This document shows, one piece after another, positions 36,924 through 45,127 of a stretch of DNA of 64,000 bases (position 1 is its first letter; every line of letters starts with the position of its first letter). Source of the stretch: Planctomycetota bacterium. GTDB taxonomy: Bacteria; Planctomycetota; Phycisphaerae; UBA1845; UTPLA1. The stretch covers positions 27,869-91,868 of the forward strand of contig JACRIM010000055.1 of the NCBI GenBank assembly GCA_016235815.1. The letters run 5' to 3'. The notes under the pieces were generated by a model that was given only the letters and a program-made list of their open reading frames with translations, was not told the DNA's origin and ran no database searches. Made by a program: the position numbers and the translations under genes.

Positions 36924-38039
36924 CTATTGAATCTCGACGAGTTTCTTGCTCGTGGTGGTCAGGTTGTCGATGCCGGTTTCGGTGACGGCGATCATGTCTT
37001 CGATGCGGACGCCGCCCCAGCCTTCGTAGTAGAGGCCCGGCTCGACGGTGAAGACCATGCCGGGGGCCACTTTGTTCTGGAAGGTTTTCTTGATGCGCGG
37101 GTCTTCGTGGATGGCAAGGCCGACGCCGTGGCCGGTGCCGTGCATGAAGGCATCGGCACAGCCTTTTGACGCGAAATGATCGCGGCAGAGGGCGTCGAGT
37201 TCGTGGCAGGTCTTGCCCGGGGCGATGCCGGCGAGGCATTTTTCCTGCGCCGCGAGGACGAGATCGTAGACTTCGCGCTGCCTGGCGTCGGCCTTGCCCA
37301 TGACGATCATGCGCGTCAGGTCGCCGCAGTAGCCGTGCCAGATGCCGCCGAAGTCGGTGAGGACCATTTGGCCCTGCTTGAGAACGCGATCTTGCGAGGG
37401 AACGTAGTGCGGGAAGGCGCCGGTCTCTCCGAAGGCGACGATGGGGTTGAAGCTGTTGCCCTCGCTGTTCTTGCGGAGGTAGTTGCCGATTTCCAGCGCG
37501 ACGTCCTTCTCCGTCATGCCGACGCGGATGACCTTGCAGATGTGTTCGAAGGCCTGGCCGGTGATGGCCTGGGCCTTGCGGAGGAGTTCGATTTCGTCGC
37601 GCGACTTGATGACGCGCAGATTGGCGAGCATGTCTTCGCAGGTCTTCCATGTGACCGATGGGATCGCCGCGGTCAGGCCCAATGCGTCGCAGTGCAGGAG
37701 GGCGTCGGCCTCGTAGCCGAGTGTCTTCACGCCGGGGGTGAGCAGGCCCTTGACGCGGTTGCCGATGGACGTGGCCGAGACGGGGGCTTCGAGCAGGTTG
37801 GTGGTGTAGCCCTTGCGGCCCTGGATCGCGCCGATGTAGCGGCCGTCGCAGAGGACGTCGACGCGGTCTGCCTGCACGAGGGCGAAGTATTCCGGGTCGG
37901 CGAGCGGCATGACCAGCCCCTCCATCATGGGCGGGATGCCGGTGAGGTAGAGGACGTTCTTGGGGCTGCTGACGAAGACGGCGTCGAGGCCGGCGGACTG
38001 CATGGCGGTTCGCAGGCGGGTGATTCGGTTGGGGTCCAT
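36924..38039 (-). CDS. M24 family Xaa-Pro aminopeptidase/dipeptidase
   Basis: 371 residues from ATG 38039. The N-terminal creatinase-like domain is followed by the pita-bread catalytic domain with the metal ligands: Asp in LTDFGG, Asp in GDLTR, His in GTGHGVGL, Glu in VEPGLYY and Glu in VRIED. It releases N-terminal residues before proline or cleaves X-Pro dipeptides; PepP and PepQ types cannot be separated here. It is divergent from the M20 peptidase gene, a reasonable peptide-catabolism pairing. Confidence 0.9.
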   Translation of the reverse strand: MDPNRITRLRTAMQSAGLDAVFVSSPKNVLYLTGIPPMMEGLVMPLADPEYFALVQADRVDVLCDGRYIGAIQGRKGYTTNLLEAPVSATSIGNRVKGLLTPGVKTLGYEADALLHCDALGLTAAIPSVTWKTCEDMLANLRVIKSRDEIELLRKAQAITGQAFEHICKVIRVGMTEKDVALEIGNYLRKNSEGNSFNPIVAFGETGAFPHYVPSQDRVLKQGQMVLTDFGGIWHGYCGDLTRMIVMGKADARQREVYDLVLAAQEKCLAGIAPGKTCHELDALCRDHFASKGCADAFMHGTGHGVGLAIHEDPRIKKTFQNKVAPGMVFTVEPGLYYEGWGGVRIEDMIAVTETGIDNLTTTSKKLVEIQ

Positions 38040-38215
38040 GGTGCGTGCTCCTTGCCCGGTTGGCTGGCCGACGCGGGAATTTGTTGTTTTTACTGCCCCG
38101 AACGCGTGTGAGCAACTCCTCAGTTCGCGTTGACGTACGCCGTGCACGGATCGACAATGGTCTGCGATTCAAGCCTGCGAGAAGCATCGTAAAACCCCCA
38201 ACAAAGGGCAACGCT

Positions 38216-39601
38216 ATGTCCACTAATCCTGCCATCGAAAAAGCTGTCGCGTATCTGAACACCAACGCCGCCCGTTTTCGGGATGAGTTGTTTGACCTGC
38301 TTCGCATTCCGAGCATTTCGGCGCAGAAGGAGCATGGGGCCGATGTGCGCAAGGCGGCCGAGTGGGTGAAGAACCGGCTCATCACGGCGGGCATGAAGGC
38401 GGAGATTGTCGAGACGGCGGGGTGGCCGGCCGTGCTGGGCGAGGGTGAGCAGAAGCCGGGGCGGCCGACGATTCTTGTGTATGGGCACTACGACGTGCAG
38501 CCAGAGGGGGAGTTGAAGCTTTGGCACACGGGCCCGTTCGAGCCGATTGTGAAGGATGGCATGATCGTTTGCCGCGGGGCGGCGGATGACAAGGGGCAGG
38601 CGTTGTGCGCCATCCTTGCGGCGGAGGCGTGGATGAAGACGGCGGGGAGTCTGCCGATCAACATCAAGTTCTGCCTCGAAGGCGAAGAGGAAGTCGGCTC
38701 GCCGAACCTCGCGCCGCTGATCAAGAAGTACAAGGATCGCCTCGCCTGCGACTATGTCGTGATCCATGACACGGCGAAGTTCAGCCCCGAGGTGCCGGCT
38801 GTCACATCGGCGACGAAGGGACTCATCTACAAGGAAGTGATCATCACCGGCCCGAAGAAGGATTTGCATAGCGGCACGTTTGGCGGCGCGATTGCGAACC
38901 CGGCGAATGTGCTGGCGAAGTTGATCGCATCGTTCCACGATGAGAACGGGAAGGTCACGATCCCCGGTTTCTACGATCGCGTGAAAGAGATGTCTGCCGA
39001 GGAAGTGGCGATGATGAATGGTCTGCCGTATAGCGAGGCCGATTTCCTGCGCGAGCTGGGCAGCCCGAAGGCGTGGGGCGAGAAGGGCTACAGCACGCTG
39101 CATCGGCGGTGGGCGCGGCCGACGCTGGATGTGAACGGCATCTTCGGCGGGTACATGAAGGAAGGGTCGAGCACGATTATTCCGTCGTGGGCGGGGGCGA
39201 AGATTTCGATGCGGCTGGTGCCGGATCAGAAGTCGGAGGAGATCGAGCGGATGTTTGAGGAGACGGTCAAGGCGCGGATGCCGGACACGGTGACGTTCGA
39301 GATCAAGAGCCACGCTTGCTGCGATCCGTATCTGGCGGATGTGAATTCGAAGGGGATGAAGGCGGCCCGCAAGGCCGTGGGCGTGGGCTTCGGCAAGGAG
39401 CCGGTGCTGATGCGCGAGGGCGGAAGTCTGCCGATCCTGCCGATGCTGAAGCGGGTGCTGAACGCGGATAGTCTGATGATGGGCTACTGCCTGGGGACGT
39501 GCAACGCGCACTCGCCGAATGAGTTTTTCCATGTCAGCGATTTTGAAGGCGGGATGCGTGCGAGCGCGGCGTTTTATGGGTTGCTGGCGGAAGAGAAGTA
39601 G
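38216..39601 (+). CDS. M20 family dipeptidase
   Basis: 461 residues from ATG 38216, preceded by AAAGGG. Zn-binding and catalytic residues are evident: His91 and Asp93 in YGHYDVQP, the bridging Asp in GAADDKGQ (124-125), and Glu pair in LEGEEEVGS (155-159). The inserted dimerisation domain follows (about 190-350). It is a cytosolic dipeptidase of the carnosinase-like type. The long open frame upstream to 38045 is antisense to the M24 gene region and is not used. Confidence 0.92.
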   Translation: MSTNPAIEKAVAYLNTNAARFRDELFDLLRIPSISAQKEHGADVRKAAEWVKNRLITAGMKAEIVETAGWPAVLGEGEQKPGRPTILVYGHYDVQPEGELKLWHTGPFEPIVKDGMIVCRGAADDKGQALCAILAAEAWMKTAGSLPINIKFCLEGEEEVGSPNLAPLIKKYKDRLACDYVVIHDTAKFSPEVPAVTSATKGLIYKEVIITGPKKDLHSGTFGGAIANPANVLAKLIASFHDENGKVTIPGFYDRVKEMSAEEVAMMNGLPYSEADFLRELGSPKAWGEKGYSTLHRRWARPTLDVNGIFGGYMKEGSSTIIPSWAGAKISMRLVPDQKSEEIERMFEETVKARMPDTVTFEIKSHACCDPYLADVNSKGMKAARKAVGVGFGKEPVLMREGGSLPILPMLKRVLNADSLMMGYCLGTCNAHSPNEFFHVSDFEGGMRASAAFYGLLAEEK

Positions 39602-39623
39602 AAGACCTCAACTGCTGTCGTCG

Positions 39624-40319
39624 TCAAGGCGCTGCAATCACCGGGCGGACCAGCGGCGCGGCAGATCGCGGCGGCGCTGGAATATCGGTTCCACATTCGG
39701 GGCATCGACCGGAGACATTGCCGGTCAGGTCGTAGCCGCATTTCATGCAGAGGATGCCTCGTCGATCGAACGGTGCTTTGAAGCGGTATCTTTTCCAAAC
39801 GACCTCGGTGTGTGCCCATTTGTCGCCCCAGCGCCGGCCCTTGGCAAGCGTGAAGGCAATTATCAGGGGCGTGATCGGAATGACCAGGATTAGATTTCGT
39901 TTGAGGCTTTGGAGAAAGCCAATCGGCTCGCGCGTAATTTGGTCGACCACCTGCACGCCGCAAACCCACTTACCGGGTGAATAACCTCGGAAACCGTCCT
40001 TCATGGCGAACACGACCGGGACAAAAAGCCAGTTGAACACGAGCCAGAAGCCGTCGAGAAGGGTGAATTGATCCGGCGGGCTGATGAATAGTTCAGGAAA
40101 GACCAAGCCTAGAACTGCACCAAAGGCAAAACTCAAGACGTACAGCAAGACCAAATCGATGATGTATGCCAGTTGCCTCCGGTTGGCGAACTTGTAAAAG
40201 CACTTCTTGCAGACGGGCACGCCAAAGAGCTTCTGGAACGCTCGCGGTTTGCGAGTGACGTCGCAGAGCGGACATACTGTGGCTGCGGCTGCGAGGTCCA
40301 GCGTTGGGATTGCACTCAT
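39624..40319 (-). CDS. RDD-family membrane protein with zinc-finger ends
   Basis: 231 residues. An N-terminal CxxC..CxxC knuckle (Cys16, 19, 37, 40) is followed by an RDD membrane domain with three or four helices (the family Arg-Asp pattern is seen in RRQLAYIIDLVLLY and GYSPGKWVCGV). A C-terminal zinc ribbon, C-x2-CGYDLTGN-x-SGRCPECG, completes the protein. The ribbon is a planctomycete hallmark and is also present in the 43223 gene. The function is unknown. Confidence 0.85.
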   Translation of the reverse strand: MSAIPTLDLAAAATVCPLCDVTRKPRAFQKLFGVPVCKKCFYKFANRRQLAYIIDLVLLYVLSFAFGAVLGLVFPELFISPPDQFTLLDGFWLVFNWLFVPVVFAMKDGFRGYSPGKWVCGVQVVDQITREPIGFLQSLKRNLILVIPITPLIIAFTLAKGRRWGDKWAHTEVVWKRYRFKAPFDRRGILCMKCGYDLTGNVSGRCPECGTDIPAPPRSAAPLVRPVIAAP

Positions 40320-40413
40320 GATCGGCCCATTTCTTTGCGCAAAGCGAATACAATAGATTACCTGTCCGCCATTATGGCGACAAGGGTGGTGGGTGTCAAT
40401 CCCTCTGGACGGA

Positions 40414-40602
40414 TCAGCCGAAGAAATAGTCTATAAAAGGTGCAATGTCGTCGCCGTCGGTCTGGCCGGAGCCGTTGGTGTCTGCGCGGCTGACGTGGGG
40501 CGGGTCGACATCAAGTTGCAGCAGCACGTCGGCGGCGTGTTGCAGGTCGGTCGTGTTCACTTCGCCGTGGTCGTCGTCTCGCCGACCCCCGTGGTTTCTG
40601 AA
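40414..40602 (-). pseudogene. Orphan dockerin tail 1
   Basis: The minus frame reads EVNTTDLQHAADVLLQL then ADTNGSGQTDGDDIAPFIDYFFG-stop, which is the end of a dockerin module, with an in-frame stop upstream at 40603-40605 and no start codon. It lies directly downstream of the FG-GAP gene. The DNA from 40442 to 40531 matches 42218-42307 (about 77 of 90 bases by hand). Confidence 0.7.
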
Positions 40603-40614
40603 TCAGGTTTGGGG

Positions 40615-42027
40615 TCATAGCGAGAGAAATTCATTCACGATGCACTGGATGTCCGCTGCGTTGAACACGCAGTCGAGATTGCAATCGCGAAGCGGACGGC
40701 CGGTCGTGTCGACGGGGGCTCCGGCCTGGGTGTTCGGGCAGACATCGTTTTCATCGAAGACGCCATCGCCGTCGGAGTCGCAATTGAGCACGTACACGTA
40801 TGCCGAGCCGGCCGAAGTCCCTCCAGGATTGCTTTCGACATAGGCTCCGCTGATGACCGTGCCTGCGGAGAGGGCGACGCGACCGAAGGTGTCGTCCGGA
40901 GCGGCATCGGATGCCGTTAACTTGGCACGTTGAGTCCAGACGGTGCCGCTTCGCGTGAACACATAGGCAGAGCCGTCGGACGTGCCGCCGACGTGGTCAT
41001 CGAGCAGCGCGCCGACAACGGCCATATCGCCATCCAAGTCGACCGACTGGCCGAAGTTGTCCTGCAGGGCTGCATCGGAGGCGGTGAGCTTGGCCTGTTG
41101 GGTCCAGACAGTACCGCTGCGGGTGAAGACATAGGCTGAACCGGCGTCCGAGCCGCCGGCGTTGTCGTCCTTATGCGATCCTACAAGCGCGGAGTTCGCG
41201 TTAAGGGCCACGTTGATTCCGAACTGGTCGCCGCTCGCGGCATCCGATGCGTTGAGTTTCTGCTGTTGGCTCCAGACCGTGCCACTGCGCGTGAAGACAT
41301 AGGCGGAGCCGGTGGAATCGCCGTGGCGTCCGACGATCAAGCTGTTGCCGTCGACAGCGACGGAAATTCCGAAGAAGGAGCCGCCCAGAGGGTCGGCGGG
41401 CGTGATCTTGGCCTGCTGCGTCCAGACCGTTCCACTGCGAGTAAAGACGTACACGGCTCCGGCATCGACGCCGCCCGCATCGGCCAGGCTCACTCCCACG
41501 GCGATCGTGTCGAGATCGATGGCCACCGCGCCGCCGAAACGATCCGTGGCGACGGCGTCGGAGGCGGTGAGCTTGGCCTGTTGCGACCAGACTGTGCCGC
41601 TGCGGACGAAAACATAGACTGAGCCGGCATCAGCGCCGGCCGGCGTGTCGTCCAGTCGCGCGCCCACGACGACGGTGTTTCCTGAAATGGCGACGGCACT
41701 GCCGAACTGATCGCTCAGCGCGCCGTCGGAGGCAGTAAGTTTTTGCTGCTGCGTCCACACCGCGCAATTTCGAACGAACACGTAAGCCGCCCCGGCGTCT
41801 GCACCGCCCGCGTTGTCATCGCCGAGTGCGCCGGCGACGACTGTGTTGCCGTCGATGGCCGTGGAAAAGCCAAGCTGATCGAAGGCGGCCGCGTCGGATG
41901 CGGTGAGTTTCTGCACTTCCACGGGGGAGCATTGAGCGAAAGCCGGTTGGGCCCATCCACACGGCGTCAAGACGATCGCAAGCCAACAAACGATTTGTGC
42001 CGCCGGAAATCGGGCGCGCGTGTTCAT
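40615..42027 (-). CDS. Secreted FG-GAP repeat protein
   Basis: 470 residues from ATG 42027 (AGGA upstream; ATG 42033 is an alternative). The signal peptide ends near PAFAQ. Seven FG-GAP-like repeats follow, each with a QKLTASDAA-type strand, DQFG-S, a VVVGA or VVGA strand, DDNAGG-x-DAGSAYVF, and TRSGTVWTQQ, building a seven-bladed propeller. The end has a thrombospondin-3-like DSDGDGVFDENDVCPN segment and half a dockerin (DCNLDCVFNAADIQC). It is probably a surface adhesion protein. It lies between two orphan dockerin tails. Confidence 0.85.
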   Translation of the reverse strand: MNTRARFPAAQIVCWLAIVLTPCGWAQPAFAQCSPVEVQKLTASDAAAFDQLGFSTAIDGNTVVAGALGDDNAGGADAGAAYVFVRNCAVWTQQQKLTASDGALSDQFGSAVAISGNTVVVGARLDDTPAGADAGSVYVFVRSGTVWSQQAKLTASDAVATDRFGGAVAIDLDTIAVGVSLADAGGVDAGAVYVFTRSGTVWTQQAKITPADPLGGSFFGISVAVDGNSLIVGRHGDSTGSAYVFTRSGTVWSQQQKLNASDAASGDQFGINVALNANSALVGSHKDDNAGGSDAGSAYVFTRSGTVWTQQAKLTASDAALQDNFGQSVDLDGDMAVVGALLDDHVGGTSDGSAYVFTRSGTVWTQRAKLTASDAAPDDTFGRVALSAGTVISGAYVESNPGGTSAGSAYVYVLNCDSDGDGVFDENDVCPNTQAGAPVDTTGRPLRDCNLDCVFNAADIQCIVNEFLSL

Positions 42028-42189
42028 GGACATGTCCTCTCCCGAAAAAGAAGCACGCGCCATAAGAGATGGGCGCGAACCTCAACATGGAAATGACTCG
42101 TTGCCAATGATTATAGACGGTATGGCACTTGGAACTCAATTTCCCGGCATAAGAAAATGAAATGGCTGCCAGGACGAATTCTGACCGAT

Positions 42190-42321
42190 TTATCCGAGAA
42201 ACAGCGTGACAAACGAGGCAATGTCGTCACCGTCGGTCTGGGCGGAGCAGTTGGTGTCGGCGCGGTTGATGCGGAGCGGGTCGGTGTCGAGTTGCAGCAG
42301 TACGTCGACGAAGAGTCGCAT
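42190..42321 (-). pseudogene. Orphan dockerin tail 2
   Basis: The minus frame reads MRLFVDVLLQLDTDP then ADTNCSAQTDGDDIASFVTLFLG-stop, with a stop just upstream. It is related to orphan tail 1 in both DNA and protein and lies upstream of the FG-GAP gene. Confidence 0.7.
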
Positions 42322-42367
42322 GTCGAGAAGCGGTTATTCGTCGATCCCTTGTCGCTTGGTTCTCGGC

Positions 42368-42395
42368 AAGCCCACGGATCCCAATCCGTGGGCTT
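42368..42395 (+). repeat. 28-nt REP-like hairpin, copy 1
   Basis: A perfect 12-bp stem: aagcccacggat pairs with atccgtgggctt around a ccca loop. It directly abuts the transposase stop codon. Confidence 0.9.
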
Positions 42396-42992
42396 TAGGG
42401 TCGCGCGTCGCGAAAGGTCCAGACGACCGCACCCTGGTCGCGGTGGGCCTGTATGTAGCGGAACACATTGAGTTGGTGGGTGCGGTCGCGGACCGCCAGT
42501 GCGCGGCAACGCTTTCCCCATGTGCCTCCTTGAGGCAGCAGACCTGCGTCGCTCAGCGAGCGTGAACTGTCCTTTTTGGCAATTCCGACGTAGTGGCGGA
42601 TAAGAGCCAGTTCCAGGTTTTCGTCCGTTCGCCTGGGAATACGCGAAGCCCACGGATTTGAATCCGTGGGCTTGGGGAAGCGAGCGAGGATGTGATAGTG
42701 ATGATCGTCGAGAGCAAGGGCGATGACTTGCACGCCGTGCCGCAAGAGAGAAGCGACCATTTCGCGGCAGGCCAGCGCACGGAGCTTGCGTGGGAGACGA
42801 ATCTCCCGGCGCTTCATCAACAGCTTCGATCGTCGAAAAAGATCGTCGTGTGCACCCTTCGGGGAGTGGATTCTTGTAGTCGCCTTCGCAATGTTCGCGG
42901 TGGTGACGGGCGCGCCAGCCGCGCGGATCACCCCGGAGCCATGTGCCGAAAGTGTTGCCGTTGACGTGGTACCAGCCGTTCCACGCGTACAT
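42395..42992 (-). pseudogene. RAYT-like HUH (Y1) transposase, frameshifted
   Basis: Two minus frames together give a REP-associated tyrosine transposase. The first, from ATG 42992, reads WYHVNGNTFGTWL, GDPRGWR and RHHREHCEGDYKNP, a pattern I recognise from such transposases. The second, from about 42870, reads GAHDDLFRRSKLL, the HUH motif DDHHYHILARF, then LSDAGLLPQGGTWGK and VFRYIQAHRDQGAVVW, which carries the probable catalytic Tyr, and stops at 42395. One extra base around 42861-42869 in a run of cctcccc type splits the frame. A REP-like hairpin sits inside the second part. Without the frameshift and hairpin, length and order fit the family. Confidence 0.8.
42646..42673 (+). repeat. 28-nt REP-like hairpin, copy 2 (inside transposase)
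   Basis: aagcccacggatt pairs with aatccgtgggctt, a 12-13-bp stem. It lies in the transposase frame directly after the HUH motif, where it encodes KPTDSNPWA. Confidence 0.9.
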
Positions 42993-43037
42993 GCGGGGAT
43001 TATTGAGATATGTGTGTATTCATTCAAGTCCATGAGG

Positions 43038-43065
43038 AAGCCAACGGATTTGGATCCGTGGGCTT
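43038..43065 (+). repeat. 28-nt REP-like hairpin, copy 3
   Basis: Same length and layout as the other two copies, with one A-G mismatch in the stem and a ttgg loop. It lies 46 bases upstream of the transposase start. Confidence 0.85.
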
Positions 43066-43080
43066 GGGGGCGCGCGTTAG

Positions 43081-43206
43081 CTACCCGCCGATTTTGTCGC
43101 GCAGAAACGCCACGACGCCGCCCTTGCTAATGCGCGATTGGGCGCCGGTGTCGCGGTCGCGGACGGTGACGCTCCCGTGGCCTTTCGCCTTAATGTCGGT
43201 GGTATT
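43081..43206 (-). pseudogene. Decayed copy of the glyS 3' end
   Basis: The minus frame reads GSVTVRDRDTGAQSRISK then GGVVAFLRDKIGG-stop, matching the last residues of the intact glycyl-tRNA synthetase at 22 of 28 positions. A 28-base stretch is identical (43144-43171 and 43810-43837). There is no upstream glyS sequence beyond about 43206. Confidence 0.85.
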
Positions 43207-43222
43207 ACGATATGAGAAACGG

Positions 43223-43774
43223 ATGAAAGCGAAGCAAGCTAAAGTTGTTGGCGGATTAGTCGGCGGCGCGATTGGACTCACGATCGCATTCTTTGCAGTA
43301 GTGTTAATGGGGGCCGGCCACGGTACCTATCGCCCGTTTGAGTTATTTTTCGCACCCATTGCGTTCAACATTCGATTGGGGCTTATTGGGGGAATATTCC
43401 TCTACGCACTTTACGGTACAGTTCTGGGTGCCCTAAGTCGCGGCCAACGACGGAGACTGGGATTCGCCGTCATCGCGGTTGTCCATTATGTTAGTTTCTT
43501 CATTGTGTTCGACACGCACGATCAGGGTCCAGATAATTTTGCAAAGGTCATGCGGGCTGGCCCGGAATGGGTATATGCCTCCGGGGCGATGTTCGTTGCT
43601 GCAAATCTTACCGGGTTGATTGTGGCATGTATCCCTCCCAAAGTTCAAGCTAACGGCTTGCCGCCAAGGTGCCGCCAATGTGGTTATGATTTAACGGGAA
43701 ACGAAAGTGGGCGATGTCCTGAGTGCGGGTTGATTATTCATACGCCGCCGGAAGTCAACTTGTCAGCCAAATAG
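43223..43774 (+). CDS. Membrane protein with planctomycete zinc ribbon
   Basis: 183 residues from ATG 43223. Four hydrophobic segments (GGLVGGAIGLTIAFFAVVL, the IRLGLIGGIFLYALYGTVL region, the AVIAVVHYVSFFIVF region, and ASGAMFVAANLTGLIVACI) are followed by a C-terminal ribbon C-x2-CGYDLTGN-x-SGRCPECG. The final residues (PPEVNLSAK) are read from the antisense of the glyS 3' end, so its own original end may have been replaced. The ribosome site is weak. GC is lower than in glyS. The function is unknown. Confidence 0.75.
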   Translation: MKAKQAKVVGGLVGGAIGLTIAFFAVVLMGAGHGTYRPFELFFAPIAFNIRLGLIGGIFLYALYGTVLGALSRGQRRRLGFAVIAVVHYVSFFIVFDTHDQGPDNFAKVMRAGPEWVYASGAMFVAANLTGLIVACIPPKVQANGLPPRCRQCGYDLTGNESGRCPECGLIIHTPPEVNLSAK

Positions 43775-45114
43775 CGAACCACGCCGTCCTTGCTGATTCG
43801 ACTCTGCGTGCCGGTGTCGCGGTCGCGGACGGTGACGGTGCCGTTCTCCTTCGTTTCGCCGTCGATGGTGAAGCAGTAGGGCGTGCCGGCTTCGTCCATG
43901 CGGGCGTAACGTTTGCCGATGGATTGCTTGCCGTCGTATTGCGCGGGCCAGTGCTTCTTGATCTCGCGGAAGAGCGGTTCGGCGATTTCGGGGAGACCGT
44001 CCTTGTTGACGAGGGGGAAGACGGCGGCCTTGATCGGGGCGAGGCGGGGGTGGAACTTCATGAGTTCGGGCGAGGGGCGCGTTTCATCGACGGTGTAGGC
44101 CTCGCAAATGAAGGCGAGGGTGCTGCGATCGGCGCCGGCGGACGGCTCGATGACGGTGGGTGTGAAGCGTTCCTTGCTCTCGTCGTCGAAATAGGTGAGG
44201 TCCTTGCCGCTGTGCTGCTGGTGCTGCGTGAGGTCGAAGCAGCCGCGGTGGGCGACGCCTTCGAGCTCCTGCGGCTCGTCGGCGAAGGGGAAGTAGTACT
44301 CGATGTCGGTGCAGGCCTTGCTGTAGTGGGCCAGTTCCTTGTCGTCCTGATTGCGTGGCTTGAGATTCTCGCCAGCGAGGCCGAGGGATTTGTACCAGTT
44401 GATGCGCACATCGCGCCACCACTCCCACCACTTGAGCGAATCCTTGTCGTGGCAGAAGAACTCGATCTCCATCTGCTCGAACTCGCGGCTGCGGAAGGTG
44501 TAGTTACGCGGGTTAATCTCGTTGCGAAAGGCCTTGCCGACCTGGGCGATGCCGAAGGGGATCTTGACGCGGGTCGAGTCGCAGACGTTTTTGAAGTTGG
44601 CAAAGATGCCCTGAGCGGTTTCGGGACGGAGCCAGACTTTGTTGGCTTCATCTTGAATTGCGCCGGCGAAACTCTCGAACATGAGGTTGAACTGACGGGC
44701 CTCGGTGAGCTGGCACTTGTCATGCTGGCCGGGGCACTTGCTCGGTTTGAGCGGGCACTGGGCGTCGGCGACTTGATCGGCGCGGAAGCGGCCTTTGCAC
44801 CCATCGGTTTTGCAATCCACCATCGGATCGGCGAAACCCGTGGCGTGGCCGCTGGCGACCCACACTTTTGGATTCATGATGATCGAGCAGTCGACGCCGA
44901 CCATCGACACTTCCTTGCCGTCAGGGCCAATGGGCGGGTTGCGGACCATGTCCTGCCACCAGGCGTCCTTGATGTTGCGCTTCAGCTCGACGCCGAGCGG
45001 CCCGTAATCCCAGAAGCCGTTGATGCCGCCGTAGATCTCGGAGGATTGAAAGATGAAGCCGCGTCGCTTGCAGAGGGCGACGATTTTTTCCATTTTGGTT
45101 GCGTCTTTGGGCAC
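43738..45114 (-). CDS. glyS: Glycyl-tRNA synthetase (single-chain type)
   Basis: It charges tRNA-Gly. From GTG 45114 (AGGA 6 bases upstream) it has 458 residues of the alpha2 GlyRS class: early FIFQSSEIYGGINGFWDYGPLG, a Cys-rich insertion (CKTDGCKGRFRAD, CPLKPSKCPGQHDKC), motif 2 FRNEINPR, motif 3 AGADRSTLAF and the anticodon-binding C-terminal domain with DRDTGTQSRI. The last 37 bases overlap the convergent zinc-ribbon gene. A decayed copy of its 3' end lies about 550 bases further on. Confidence 0.94.
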   Translation of the reverse strand: MPKDATKMEKIVALCKRRGFIFQSSEIYGGINGFWDYGPLGVELKRNIKDAWWQDMVRNPPIGPDGKEVSMVGVDCSIIMNPKVWVASGHATGFADPMVDCKTDGCKGRFRADQVADAQCPLKPSKCPGQHDKCQLTEARQFNLMFESFAGAIQDEANKVWLRPETAQGIFANFKNVCDSTRVKIPFGIAQVGKAFRNEINPRNYTFRSREFEQMEIEFFCHDKDSLKWWEWWRDVRINWYKSLGLAGENLKPRNQDDKELAHYSKACTDIEYYFPFADEPQELEGVAHRGCFDLTQHQQHSGKDLTYFDDESKERFTPTVIEPSAGADRSTLAFICEAYTVDETRPSPELMKFHPRLAPIKAAVFPLVNKDGLPEIAEPLFREIKKHWPAQYDGKQSIGKRYARMDEAGTPYCFTIDGETKENGTVTVRDRDTGTQSRISKDGVVRYLADKLTSGGV

Positions 45115-45127
45115 TTGTAATCCTGTG

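Noticed and set aside
42368..43065. Reading the 28-nt hairpins as rho-independent terminators
   Set aside because: None is followed by a T run; they are followed by G-rich sequence and recur as a uniform 28-base unit, which fits a REP-like repeat better.
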